From NCBI GenBank assembly GCA_036399495.1, contig DASWMZ010000138.1, forward strand, positions 1-46,302: a DNA stretch of 46,302 nt. The letters are read 5' to 3'. The notes below the pieces were generated by a model. That model was given only the letters and a program-made list of their open reading frames with translations, did not search any database and had not been told where the DNA came from. This DNA is from Paradesertivirga sp036399495. GTDB taxonomy: Bacteria > Bacteroidota > Bacteroidia > Sphingobacteriales > Sphingobacteriaceae. This document shows positions 1 through 7,063 of this stretch, piece after piece. Positions within the stretch are counted from its first letter, which is position 1. Every line of letters starts with the position of its first letter. A program made the position numbers and the translations under genes.

Positions 1-16
1 TGTTGTTGGAAAGCGT

Positions 17-1126
17 TTAATAAATTAAATGTCCTTTTTCACTTAGTGGTTTCCGCGTCACAATTACTTTGGTGGTTTCTGTTAAGAAAGCGCTTTCTGC
101 ATTCTCCCAGGTATCCAGTTTAGTGGTAGCCAATTCAAAGGGAATATTAATTGTATCCATTAGCTTCAGGAGCCGTTCAGCATCAGTTCTGGCATTTGCA
201 AAGCCAATTTTAAACGTTACACCTTTGGCGTACATTTGAATGAGTGACAAAGGAGGTTTCTTGATGTATATCCCTGAACTGGACACTGTTCCGAAGTTTC
301 TAACTGATTTTAGTGCTGTTGTCAAACCATCACTCGTTGAACTTGTGTCAATCACTAAGTCATATTTTTTGGTCAACTGCCTACAGGACGTAAAGACACG
401 ATCAGCTTTTAATTGAGTCGCAATGTCCACTCTTTGTTTATCGTCATCAAGGTAATGGACTTCGCCAACGCCTAAAGCTTTTGCAAGCATTAAGGCATAA
501 ATTCCAACGCTTTTAGCTTTACCAGCCACTATCAAGATACTCTGCTTGGGGTTTGATTCGACTTCCTTCAAATGGCGGAATGCATCGGGAATATTATCTG
601 ATAGACTTGCAAGATGAATAGGGTTGACATGTCTGGGAATTTTCAAAAGCATTGCGTCTGCATATGGTACTGCTATGAAGTCAGACATAGCGCCACCAAA
701 TTGAAGATGCTTTCCAAATCCATAAGTTGATATAAGAGGAGTATCAGTGCAAGCACTTGTAAATCCTTCTTGACAACTAAGACACGTACCGCATGAAATT
801 TGAAATGGCACACTTACCACATCTCCAACAGTGAACTTTGACACCCCCTCTCCAACTTCAACTACTTCTGCAACACATTCATGTCCAAAGGCAAACGGCC
901 CTTTCAAGAGGTTACCAAAAGTTGACTTATAAAAAGGATCTATGAGCCCTAGCAGGTTTCCCAATCTGATTTTTAGGTTTATGTTGTTAAATAGAAAGGC
1001 GTCATCAAGGTCGCATTTTGCAACCGAAAATGGCCTTACAATCGCCTGTTGTGGATGTGAAATTTGTGGTCTGGCAACTTCTCTCCACTCAAGTTTTGTC
1101 TTTCTTATGAAGTAGAGCTGTTGCAT
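17..1126 (-). CDS. Zinc-dependent alcohol dehydrogenase (MDR family)
   Basis: A 369-residue medium-chain dehydrogenase/reductase that should oxidise an alcohol or aldehyde with NAD(P) in the cytoplasm. Catalytic zinc ligands are visible as C38 and the GHE motif at H82-E83. A complete structural-zinc lobe is formed by C112, C115, C118 and C126. A Rossmann half follows from about residue 195, but its glycine motif is unusual (VAGKAKSVGIYAL instead of GxGxxG). The insertion after C38 and the four-cysteine lobe resemble formaldehyde dehydrogenase-like proteins, though the substrate cannot be read from sequence. It lies 175 bases downstream of a DoxX-like gene on the same strand and may share its transcript or have its own promoter. 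The family is confident; the substrate is not. Confidence 0.88.
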   Translation of the reverse strand: MQQLYFIRKTKLEWREVARPQISHPQQAIVRPFSVAKCDLDDAFLFNNINLKIRLGNLLGLIDPFYKSTFGNLLKGPFAFGHECVAEVVEVGEGVSKFTVGDVVSVPFQISCGTCLSCQEGFTSACTDTPLISTYGFGKHLQFGGAMSDFIAVPYADAMLLKIPRHVNPIHLASLSDNIPDAFRHLKEVESNPKQSILIVAGKAKSVGIYALMLAKALGVGEVHYLDDDKQRVDIATQLKADRVFTSCRQLTKKYDLVIDTSSTSDGLTTALKSVRNFGTVSSSGIYIKKPPLSLIQMYAKGVTFKIGFANARTDAERLLKLMDTINIPFELATTKLDTWENAESAFLTETTKVIVTRKPLSEKGHLIY

Positions 1127-1301
1127 AATTACTATTGAGGAAAAGCAAAGAATTTAGTAAGATATATTGGGTTTATGCAGTACAGCTAAATAGAATTACA
1201 AATGTTGATGCTTATACTTCAGCCTTTTTTTTTGCCAATACCATGTTAGCGGTTCGTTGTTTTTGTCAGTCTTTCTCGGCAAGTCGTTATTGGTCTTATT
1301 A

Positions 1302-1754
1302 TCATATTTTTATCGCACACAAATAAGTCCATACAATAAATAGTATTTGTAACGGAACTCTAAACCACAAATAAGATACCCCAGTACCGTCAAAAGTTCC
1401 CTTTTGATAGTCAATATGGTTAATAGCTGCATTAATGTTTGCTGGAAGCAAAAGCATAAAGAAGATAATTAAAGCCCAACCTGAGTACATTCTCAAACTT
1501 GGAATTAACAATCCTATCCCAAATAGGATTTCTAACACACCTGTTAAATAAACTAATTCCGTCTTGAATGGAACTATAGATGGTATCATCATTGACATAC
1601 CTTTTGTAAATGCAAAATGCCCTATGGCGGTGAATAACAACATCGCGCACATTCCGATTTTAGCGGACAATACTATGTCGTATTTCTGTGTTAGTAATTT
1701 AATGATGAAAAAAGATAATAGAGAAACGGCACTCAACACTATTAATGGTTTCAT
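1302..1754 (-). CDS. DoxX-like integral membrane protein
   Basis: A 150-residue protein that is almost entirely four hydrophobic helices (about 4-20, 32-50, 65-85 and 92-108, with a fifth hydrophobic stretch near 130-147). Length, helix spacing and the ILFGIGLLIP segment in the third helix fit the DoxX/DoxD-like superfamily, whose members are often linked to redox or thiol stress but mostly lack a proven reaction. It sits 59 bases downstream of a Crp-like regulator on the same strand. DoxX-like proteins beside small regulators are a common accessory arrangement in Bacteroidota. No catalytic residues can be named. Confidence 0.75.
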   Translation of the reverse strand: MKPLIVLSAVSLLSFFIIKLLTQKYDIVLSAKIGMCAMLLFTAIGHFAFTKGMSMMIPSIVPFKTELVYLTGVLEILFGIGLLIPSLRMYSGWALIIFFMLLLPANINAAINHIDYQKGTFDGTGVSYLWFRVPLQILFIVWTYLCAIKI

Positions 1755-1813
1755 TTTTATGATTTACTATAGCAAATGTCACTACTAATGAAACGCTGTG
1801 CAATGAACCTATG

Positions 1814-2380
1814 TTAAGAAATGTATTTTCGTATCCTACTTAATGCTTGCGGTGTAATTCCAATATAAGAGGCAATATATTTTAATGGTATTAGCTTTAA
1901 TAAATGTGGTTGTTCTGTAAACAAATTCAGATATCGTACTTCTGCCGAGTCGATTAATAACGATAATTCTCGTTTGGATTTTTTCAAAAAAAGGCCTTCG
2001 CCTGCAAGTCGACCAATTCTGTCGCCTATCTTTGTTTCAGCATATATTTGTTGTAAATCTTCGTAAGTCAAACTCCAAAGAACCGTTTCCGATAAAGTTT
2101 CTAATTGATAGTTTGAAGGTGTTTGGGTCAAAAAAAAGTCATAGGCACTCACAAAGGTACCGGCAAAAGCAAATCCAAAAGTTGAGTTGTCATCTTCAGT
2201 TGGAATGTAAAACCGAATAATACCTTTTTCTATAAAAGACAAATAACTTTCCCTTTGACCTACTTTTAACAAAATTGATTTTTTGGAAAATTCTCTTCTA
2301 ACAAGTTTGGATGAAAAGAGTTCCCAGTCTTCATCTGAAATGGTTAAGAATTTCTCAAAGTATCTTTTTATTTCGTTCAT
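1814..2380 (-). CDS. Crp/Fnr-family transcriptional regulator
   Basis: A 188-residue cytoplasmic regulator. Residues about 20-115 form a cyclic-nucleotide-binding-like beta barrel, including the SFIEKGIIRFY strand pair and the AGTFVSAYDFF turn. The C-terminal 30 residues hold a helix-turn-helix (LKYIASYIGITPQALSRIRK). The canonical cAMP-binding RxS signature is not evident, so the ligand is unknown; most Bacteroidota members of this short family are uncharacterised. It is the first gene of a three-gene minus-strand run with the DoxX-like protein and the zinc dehydrogenase and plausibly regulates them. The region just upstream of its start is the broken LamG gene, so its promoter lies at a recombination junction. 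Confidence 0.85.
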   Translation of the reverse strand: MNEIKRYFEKFLTISDEDWELFSSKLVRREFSKKSILLKVGQRESYLSFIEKGIIRFYIPTEDDNSTFGFAFAGTFVSAYDFFLTQTPSNYQLETLSETVLWSLTYEDLQQIYAETKIGDRIGRLAGEGLFLKKSKRELSLLIDSAEVRYLNLFTEQPHLLKLIPLKYIASYIGITPQALSRIRKYIS

Positions 2381-2400
2381 GCGCTATTTTAATAATAGTA

Positions 2401-2577
2401 TTTGATAGTAGCACCATTGTACCAACGCCTAATGGCAATATATCAACTATGCTTTATATCGGTACCGACCCAATAACAGGGGGCTATTATCATCATGGCG
2501 CATTAGATGACTTACGAATCTATGGCAGGGCACTTAGTATTGATGAAATTGAGCAATTGTACAACTCAACTAATTAG
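2401..2577 (+). pseudogene. Truncated LamG/concanavalin-like domain gene, 3' end only
   Basis: An open frame ending at the TAG at 2575-2577 encodes about 58 residues with the classic end of a LamG-like jelly roll: YIGTDPITGGYYHHGALDDL, then RIYGRALSIDEIEQLYN. Such domains normally run about 150-200 residues and sit at the end of large secreted proteins. Here the homology stops abruptly near 2401, in the promoter region of the divergent Crp-like gene. No start codon or signal peptide is present. I read it as the stump of a secreted binding protein cut by insertion or deletion. The domain call rests on motif memory, and the left boundary is approximate. Confidence 0.72.
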
Positions 2578-2735
2578 TCGTCCCTTAAAAAGTCAATTTA
2601 CATAATTATAAAACGCAGAATGACTATTTGTTAAACGGGTGATATGAAATATCTAGCCGCCTTTCTGCATGGTCTTCGCTGGAGATTGAAAACTTGTAAT
2701 AAATCTGGTAGGAAAATCCCGTTTTGCTCGTATCA

Positions 2736-2762
2736 TACTTTACTAAAAATATTAGTAAAGTA
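2736..2762. repeat. Perfect 11-bp inverted repeat
   Basis: The arms TACTTTACTAA (2736-2746) and TTAGTAAAGTA (2752-2762) are exact reverse complements around a 5-base loop (AAATA). There is no T-tract after either arm, so it is more like an operator or cruciform than a terminator. The surrounding 2578-2840 stretch has no gene I can support; it separates the LamG stump from the 3' end of the LEA14-like lipoprotein gene. Confidence 0.6.
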
Positions 2763-2840
2763 ACGAGATATTTCGGGTTACATCAAACGAATAAATTATT
2801 TAATCTGTCCTTCATCCAAAAAATTCTTGAACCAAATACC

Positions 2841-3452
2841 TCATTTAAACAGATTCTTGCTGCTTATCTCTTTATCAATGGTAATATAGCCGGGATATTT
2901 AATTTGCCTGTTCCCGAAATCTAGTGTTGGTTTAATTTTGATAGTCACCATTCCCTTTCTTTCCTTGTCATTATCATCACTTCCAATTAAAAAATCGGTT
3001 ATGGCATCCATTGCCTTATCATCTGATAAAATGTGATAGACATTGGAATTAATTTGAATAGGGATTGTAGTGGTGCCTCCATTGGGACTAATTGAAATTT
3101 TTTGGTTTACAAACCCACCGGCCAGTTCACGGGTTTTTATCAGTATTTTATATTCAAACTGATTGATTGCAGCAAGCTGATTTGTAGGATTATTAATCAC
3201 CAAATTAACCCGCGCTTTAAGCGGAACATTCTTTCTCATTATTGCAAGAGCCAACCGTGGAGCTTTCAACAAATCAGTTATTTCTTTGCCTCTTATATCG
3301 CGAATATTTACGTTAGCTGCATAAATACTGTCAACAGAGCTCACTTCGTATTTACATTTTTCTAAGGCCTTTATTTGATCTACCTGGCCATTTAGGCTTC
3401 TGCATGCCGAAAAAAGCACAGCAACAAAAAGCAATAAGACTATATTCTTCAT
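2841..3452 (-). CDS. LEA14-like (WHy-domain) lipoprotein
   Basis: A 203-residue exported protein with a lipoprotein signal (hydrophobic residues 4-14, lipobox LFSAC with C17). The remainder is beta-rich. The segment VPLKARVNLVINNPTNQLAA followed by FEYKILIKTRELAGG is the hallmark of LEA type 2/WHy domains: short strands with a conserved N-P turn and a hydrophobic pair. In bacteria these small lipoproteins are widespread and functionally obscure. The gene stands alone between the LamG stump and a divergent histidine kinase. Confident for lipoprotein, good for the LEA-like fold. Confidence 0.72.
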   Translation of the reverse strand: MKNIVLLLFVAVLFSACRSLNGQVDQIKALEKCKYEVSSVDSIYAANVNIRDIRGKEITDLLKAPRLALAIMRKNVPLKARVNLVINNPTNQLAAINQFEYKILIKTRELAGGFVNQKISISPNGGTTTIPIQINSNVYHILSDDKAMDAITDFLIGSDDNDKERKGMVTIKIKPTLDFGNRQIKYPGYITIDKEISSKNLFK

Positions 3453-3632
3453 AATAATTTTTTTTCTTTAAAGGATCAGATGCATGATAGCGACTGCTTT
3501 AACATTAAACTGAATAAATAACGTTTAGTTTAACAGAATTGTACTTGTAGTAATTGCATCTACTGAGGGATGAATTAGTAATTTCAAACTTTAGTCTGAC
3601 AATAAACGTAGAAACAGCGCTATTCAAAAATA

Positions 3633-4925
3633 TTGAAATCAGAGAAAAAATCAAGCTGGGTTGAACGACTGGTTGGGAAACTAGGCGAACAAACGATGGA
3701 AGCACGCATTTTTAATGTTATATGCTTGCTGTCTATTGTAATGCTGGCAATCTCTGTTCTAATCAACTATTTGTTAAATCTTAAAACACTGGCTCTCCTA
3801 ATGGCAGCCTGCTGTTTAATTGTGTTGGTATTTTATTATTACACCAGGTACAAAAACAAATTTTCGATTAATGTAGTAATCTTCGGAATATTAAGTTCCC
3901 TCGCATTTTCGCTAAACTACTATTATAACGCGGGTATAGACGGCCCTACTCTATCTATATTTATTCTCCTTTTGATTCTTGTTATTGCCGTATCGCCAAC
4001 AAGTCAGCATACGTTTTGGATTAGTCTTAATATTATAACAGTGTGCTTACTTCTGCTTGCACAGTATTCTAATCCTGGGCTTGTTGAATACTCGTACTCT
4101 AATCGCCCAAGCCGATATTTTGATATGTTCGTTACCTATGTTTGTGTGGTTTTGTCAATTAGCTCCATAACTAAATATATCCGACGTTCTTATCACAAGG
4201 AAAAACTGGAGGCTGAAGAAAAGGCCACGGAACTGGAAGCTTCCAACATCACAAAAAACAAGCTACTTTCGATTTTTGCACACGATTTGCGTGCTCCCCT
4301 AAACTTGATTCAAAGCTACCTCGGGTTATTATCTGCAGGCAGTTTGACCGAAGACGAGAAAAAACTAATCGAAAAAAATCTTCTTGAAAACACGCAGTAT
4401 ACCGAACAGATGCTTTCGAATATCCTCTCATGGACCAGGGCCCAAATGGAGGGTGTTTATGCAACATCTACAAACATTAACTTGTTAGCATGCTTGAATG
4501 ATACAATTAAGATACAGGAAATTATAGCTAAAGGAAAAGGCATATCACTCGAAAACCAAATGAGCGATTCGATTGAAGCGATGGCAGATACAGATATGTT
4601 GCAACTAGTTGTCAGAAATATACTTAGCAATGCCATAAAGTTTACTCCGAAGGGAGGTCAGATCGTAATAAGCAGTAAGCTTTTAAACGGCCGTGCAATT
4701 ATTTCTATTTCGGATAATGGTATTGGGATTTCAGAAGATGAACAAACTGATCTCTTTTCTTTAAAAGGAAAATCAACTTATGGAACCAATAAAGAAAAAG
4801 GTGTAGGATTAGGATTAGTGCTATGTAAAGAATTTATAGACTTACAAAATGGAACAATTTGGTTTAATAGTAATAAACTAGATGGAACTACTTTTTATAT
4901 TAGTTTAAAGTCGCTTAGCAGCTAA
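3633..4925 (+). CDS. Membrane sensor histidine kinase (orphan)
   Basis: A 430-residue protein with six predicted membrane helices between about residues 25 and 180 and no large periplasmic domain. A short coiled coil (190-208) follows, then a HisKA domain with the H-box FAHDLRAPLN (H217). The HATPase domain shows an N-box (RNILSNAIKFTPKGG), G1 (SDNGIGIS) and G2 (KGVGLGLVLCKEF). It should autophosphorylate H217 and pass phosphate to a response regulator. The start used is TTG at 3633; an in-frame ATG at 3696 (residue 22) would also keep every helix, but residues 1-21 look like a genuine amphipathic head. No regulator is adjacent; the nearest candidate is the receiver at 6620. Confidence 0.9.
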   Translation: MKSEKKSSWVERLVGKLGEQTMEARIFNVICLLSIVMLAISVLINYLLNLKTLALLMAACCLIVLVFYYYTRYKNKFSINVVIFGILSSLAFSLNYYYNAGIDGPTLSIFILLLILVIAVSPTSQHTFWISLNIITVCLLLLAQYSNPGLVEYSYSNRPSRYFDMFVTYVCVVLSISSITKYIRRSYHKEKLEAEEKATELEASNITKNKLLSIFAHDLRAPLNLIQSYLGLLSAGSLTEDEKKLIEKNLLENTQYTEQMLSNILSWTRAQMEGVYATSTNINLLACLNDTIKIQEIIAKGKGISLENQMSDSIEAMADTDMLQLVVRNILSNAIKFTPKGGQIVISSKLLNGRAIISISDNGIGISEDEQTDLFSLKGKSTYGTNKEKGVGLGLVLCKEFIDLQNGTIWFNSNKLDGTTFYISLKSLSS

Positions 4926-4926
4926 C

Positions 4927-4951
4927 CGAAATTTGAACTCATTAAATTTCG
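4927..4951. terminator. Possible weak bidirectional hairpin between convergent genes
   Basis: CGAAATTT (4927-4934) pairs exactly with AAATTTCG (4944-4951) around a 9-base loop. It sits between the convergent kinase and zinc-PLC-like genes and overlaps the latter's stop codon. It is A/T-rich and lacks a clear U-tract, so termination is uncertain. Confidence 0.35.
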
Positions 4952-6210
4952 TTCCTGAGTGCTTCTTGTTTCAAAACACTTAAAGCTTTTGATATTTCCA
5001 ACCACTTTTTATCATTCTTCTTCCCTTTTAGAGGCCTTGCATCTAGAAAAAATGCGAGAAGATCAGACTTCATTTGCGGGTTTATATGCTCAAACTCTTT
5101 TTTACTAAGCATTAATAAAAATTCGGTATAATTATCATCAGCGATAGCATATTCGCCCCAAACAGTTCGGTGTCCAGTATCTAAGGTCTTGTTCTCAAGC
5201 GTAATGTTTTTTCCTTTATTAAGATTATTTAATGCTATTTCGAAATGCACTAGAGTGGTGTCGAAGCTCCTTATAAACAATTTTTCTGCTTCGGGTGTGG
5301 GTACTTTGAATTTAAGCTTAGCCAGAAGACCAATTTTGGGTAAAATTGGAAGAAGACCTGCAATTATAGATTGGAAGAATCCAGCCTTTTGGTGGTCTTT
5401 TTTGAATTCGTGATAATATAACCGGTTTTTCATCCGATAGGAAAAATTTCTCGAGGTGGCATCAGGCTGTATTTTTTTAATATCTGATTTCTTTTTTGCC
5501 CAGGCTGTTCTTATAATATTTGGCAATAGGGATTTAATAGTCCACCGATAAGTGCTAATCGCAACATCAAAATCTTTGAAGATATCATCAACATGGATAC
5601 CGTATGTTCTGTAAAAGGCTTTCTCGATCACTGGCTTGGCAATATTAAAACCAATAAAATCATGATAAGCTTTAGAAGCGTAATTTCCGCGGGCAATTTG
5701 CAAAACGTCAAATCCGAACTCCATTCTCGAATGGGAAAGTTTATCTTCTGCGTAAGTTACCGTATCGCCAAATTTCGACTTGATTTTGGGATAAACCAAC
5801 GGAACAGCTACGTTCGTTCCAAGCAGATGTCCAAAATTATCGGCTGTATAATGAGCCAGCGACCCAAGCGCGAATGCATATTCATCTAAAGACTCCGCTT
5901 CTTCTATCAAAGCGACAACATAATCGCCTGTCCTAACATTATGCACAAAGTCTGTATAAACCATACTCCCGAAAGGACTATATCCTATATCGGGCATAAT
6001 CGCACCACCGTAAGCAAAAGAGTGGGCCTTTAACAATTGCTCCGGCGTTGAATTAGGATACTTTTTAAGCAATAATGGTTCTATAACTTTCTTCCAACTT
6101 ACATCAATGATTGCTTCATGCGTTAAAAGTGAATATCCGTTTGAATTTGTAGGAATTAGATAGAATATTAATAAAAGCGGTAAAAAATAATTTATAAATG
6201 GGGTTCTCAA
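4942..6210 (-). CDS. Secreted zinc-dependent phospholipase C-like protein
   Basis: A 422-residue protein with an N-terminal signal/anchor (about 5-22). The mature region starts with a pattern of the zinc-dependent phospholipase C / S1-P1 nuclease fold: H31 (LTHEAI), D74 (MPDIGY), H90 (FVHN) and the helix H120-x3-D124-x3-H128 (LAHYTADNFGH). These match the metal-ligand series of that superfamily. Known relatives cleave phospholipids or nucleic acids, but many Bacteroidota members are untested. The C-terminal 220 residues are not recognised. It is convergent with the histidine kinase, with 16 bases between them. Fold assignment is fairly confident; the phospholipase reaction is inference. Confidence 0.7.
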   Translation of the reverse strand: MRTPFINYFLPLLLIFYLIPTNSNGYSLLTHEAIIDVSWKKVIEPLLLKKYPNSTPEQLLKAHSFAYGGAIMPDIGYSPFGSMVYTDFVHNVRTGDYVVALIEEAESLDEYAFALGSLAHYTADNFGHLLGTNVAVPLVYPKIKSKFGDTVTYAEDKLSHSRMEFGFDVLQIARGNYASKAYHDFIGFNIAKPVIEKAFYRTYGIHVDDIFKDFDVAISTYRWTIKSLLPNIIRTAWAKKKSDIKKIQPDATSRNFSYRMKNRLYYHEFKKDHQKAGFFQSIIAGLLPILPKIGLLAKLKFKVPTPEAEKLFIRSFDTTLVHFEIALNNLNKGKNITLENKTLDTGHRTVWGEYAIADDNYTEFLLMLSKKEFEHINPQMKSDLLAFFLDARPLKGKKNDKKWLEISKALSVLKQEALRNEI

Positions 6211-6301
6211 ATTATGGTTAGTAATTGCTGTAAGTAAGATAACATAAATTATTTAGAATACTGGGCAATTGCGCTTGCGTGATATCTTTGAATGTATAGT
6301 C

Positions 6302-6430
6302 CTACGGCTGATGTACTCCCTGACTTACTTTATCAAGAAATTTTAATGTGAATTCTTCTCCGCTCCTTATCAAGGCTTGTTTTTGTTCGGCTGATAGCTT
6401 TTTGATTTTAGGACCAATAAGAATATTTTC
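6302..6430 (-). pseudogene. Possible gene fragment in the 6211-6619 intergenic region
   Basis: Between two stops, the minus strand reads about 42 codons including KKLSAEQKQALIRSGEEFTL followed by KFLDKVSQ. Its amphipathic helical, charge-patterned character is far more protein-like than random AT-rich sequence. It has no start codon and no recognised family, so it may be the tail of a decayed gene. The rest of the 6211-6619 gap shows nothing supportable beyond a TACATTTA promoter-like box at 6600-6607, just ahead of the response regulator. Confidence 0.35.
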
Positions 6431-6619
6431 TCAGAACACAAAGCTACTACTTACGATTCAGCAACTACCTTGCTGAATATTTGCCTGTAAAGAATTTAAA
6501 AACTAAACTAATAATCAAAGGTTACAAATTCATACTTGTTATACCTATCTGGTTACACAATCTTAACCGTTTCTTAATATCCGATACAGTTAAGTATTCT
6601 ACATTTAGCGAATCAACTT

Positions 6620-7000
6620 ATGGGAGCAATAAAGCAAAAAATTTTAATCGTTGACGATGAGCCGGATATCAGAGATATCCTTTCGCATTGTCTTAAAAAA
6701 GTAGGTTACTCTGTCTTTACAGCAGTTAACGGTCAAGATGGCGTTCGTGCGGCAATTGAATGTCGGCCGAATCTAATAGTCATGGATATCATGATGCCGA
6801 TAATGAACGGTATGGAGGCTTGTAGTGCATTAAGAAACATGGTAGATTTCAAAGACACTTTCATCGTCTTTCTTACCGCACGTAATGATGAACTAACCGA
6901 AATTGAAGGATTTAATGCCGGGGCCGATGACTATATTCCGAAGCCGATGAAACCTCAGGTTTTTATAAATAGGATTCAGGCGTTATTAAAACGAAACTAA
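6620..7000 (+). CDS. Single-domain response regulator (CheY-like receiver)
   Basis: A 126-residue receiver domain with no output domain. All phosphorylation-site residues are visible: D12/D13 acidic pocket, D56 phosphoacceptor (IVMDIMMP), T86 (FLTARND) and K108 (PKPMKP). It should accept phosphate from a histidine kinase and act by protein contact. The closest kinase in the window is the orphan at 3633-4925, separated by the zinc-PLC-like gene; pairing is plausible but unproven. The next gene downstream is convergent. Confidence 0.93.
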   Translation: MGAIKQKILIVDDEPDIRDILSHCLKKVGYSVFTAVNGQDGVRAAIECRPNLIVMDIMMPIMNGMEACSALRNMVDFKDTFIVFLTARNDELTEIEGFNAGADDYIPKPMKPQVFINRIQALLKRN

Positions 7001-7063
7001 ATAATGAAACCTGAAACCTCCTTGAGTATTTGAGAAACACTTAATTATTATGAACTCGTAGAA

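Noticed and set aside
1230..1300. GTTAGCGG and CCAATA/TATTGG repeats suggesting an integron-type attC site
   Set aside because: The core does not match GTTRRRY well, the inverted repeat is only 6 bp and no integrase is present.
1135..1326. 63-codon open frame on the plus strand between the dehydrogenase and DoxX-like genes
   Set aside because: No recognisable family, poor composition (a run of Phe from a T-tract) and it overlaps the DoxX-like gene end; likely chance.
2644..2763. Open frames on both strands across the inverted repeat (39 codons on plus, about 53 on minus)
   Set aside because: They overlap each other, have no family match and exist only because stops are rare in this stretch.
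4780..4930. AT-rich end of the kinase gene as foreign DNA
   Set aside because: The G2 box and C-terminal strand of the HATPase domain lie here, so it is simply coding sequence with AT-rich codons.
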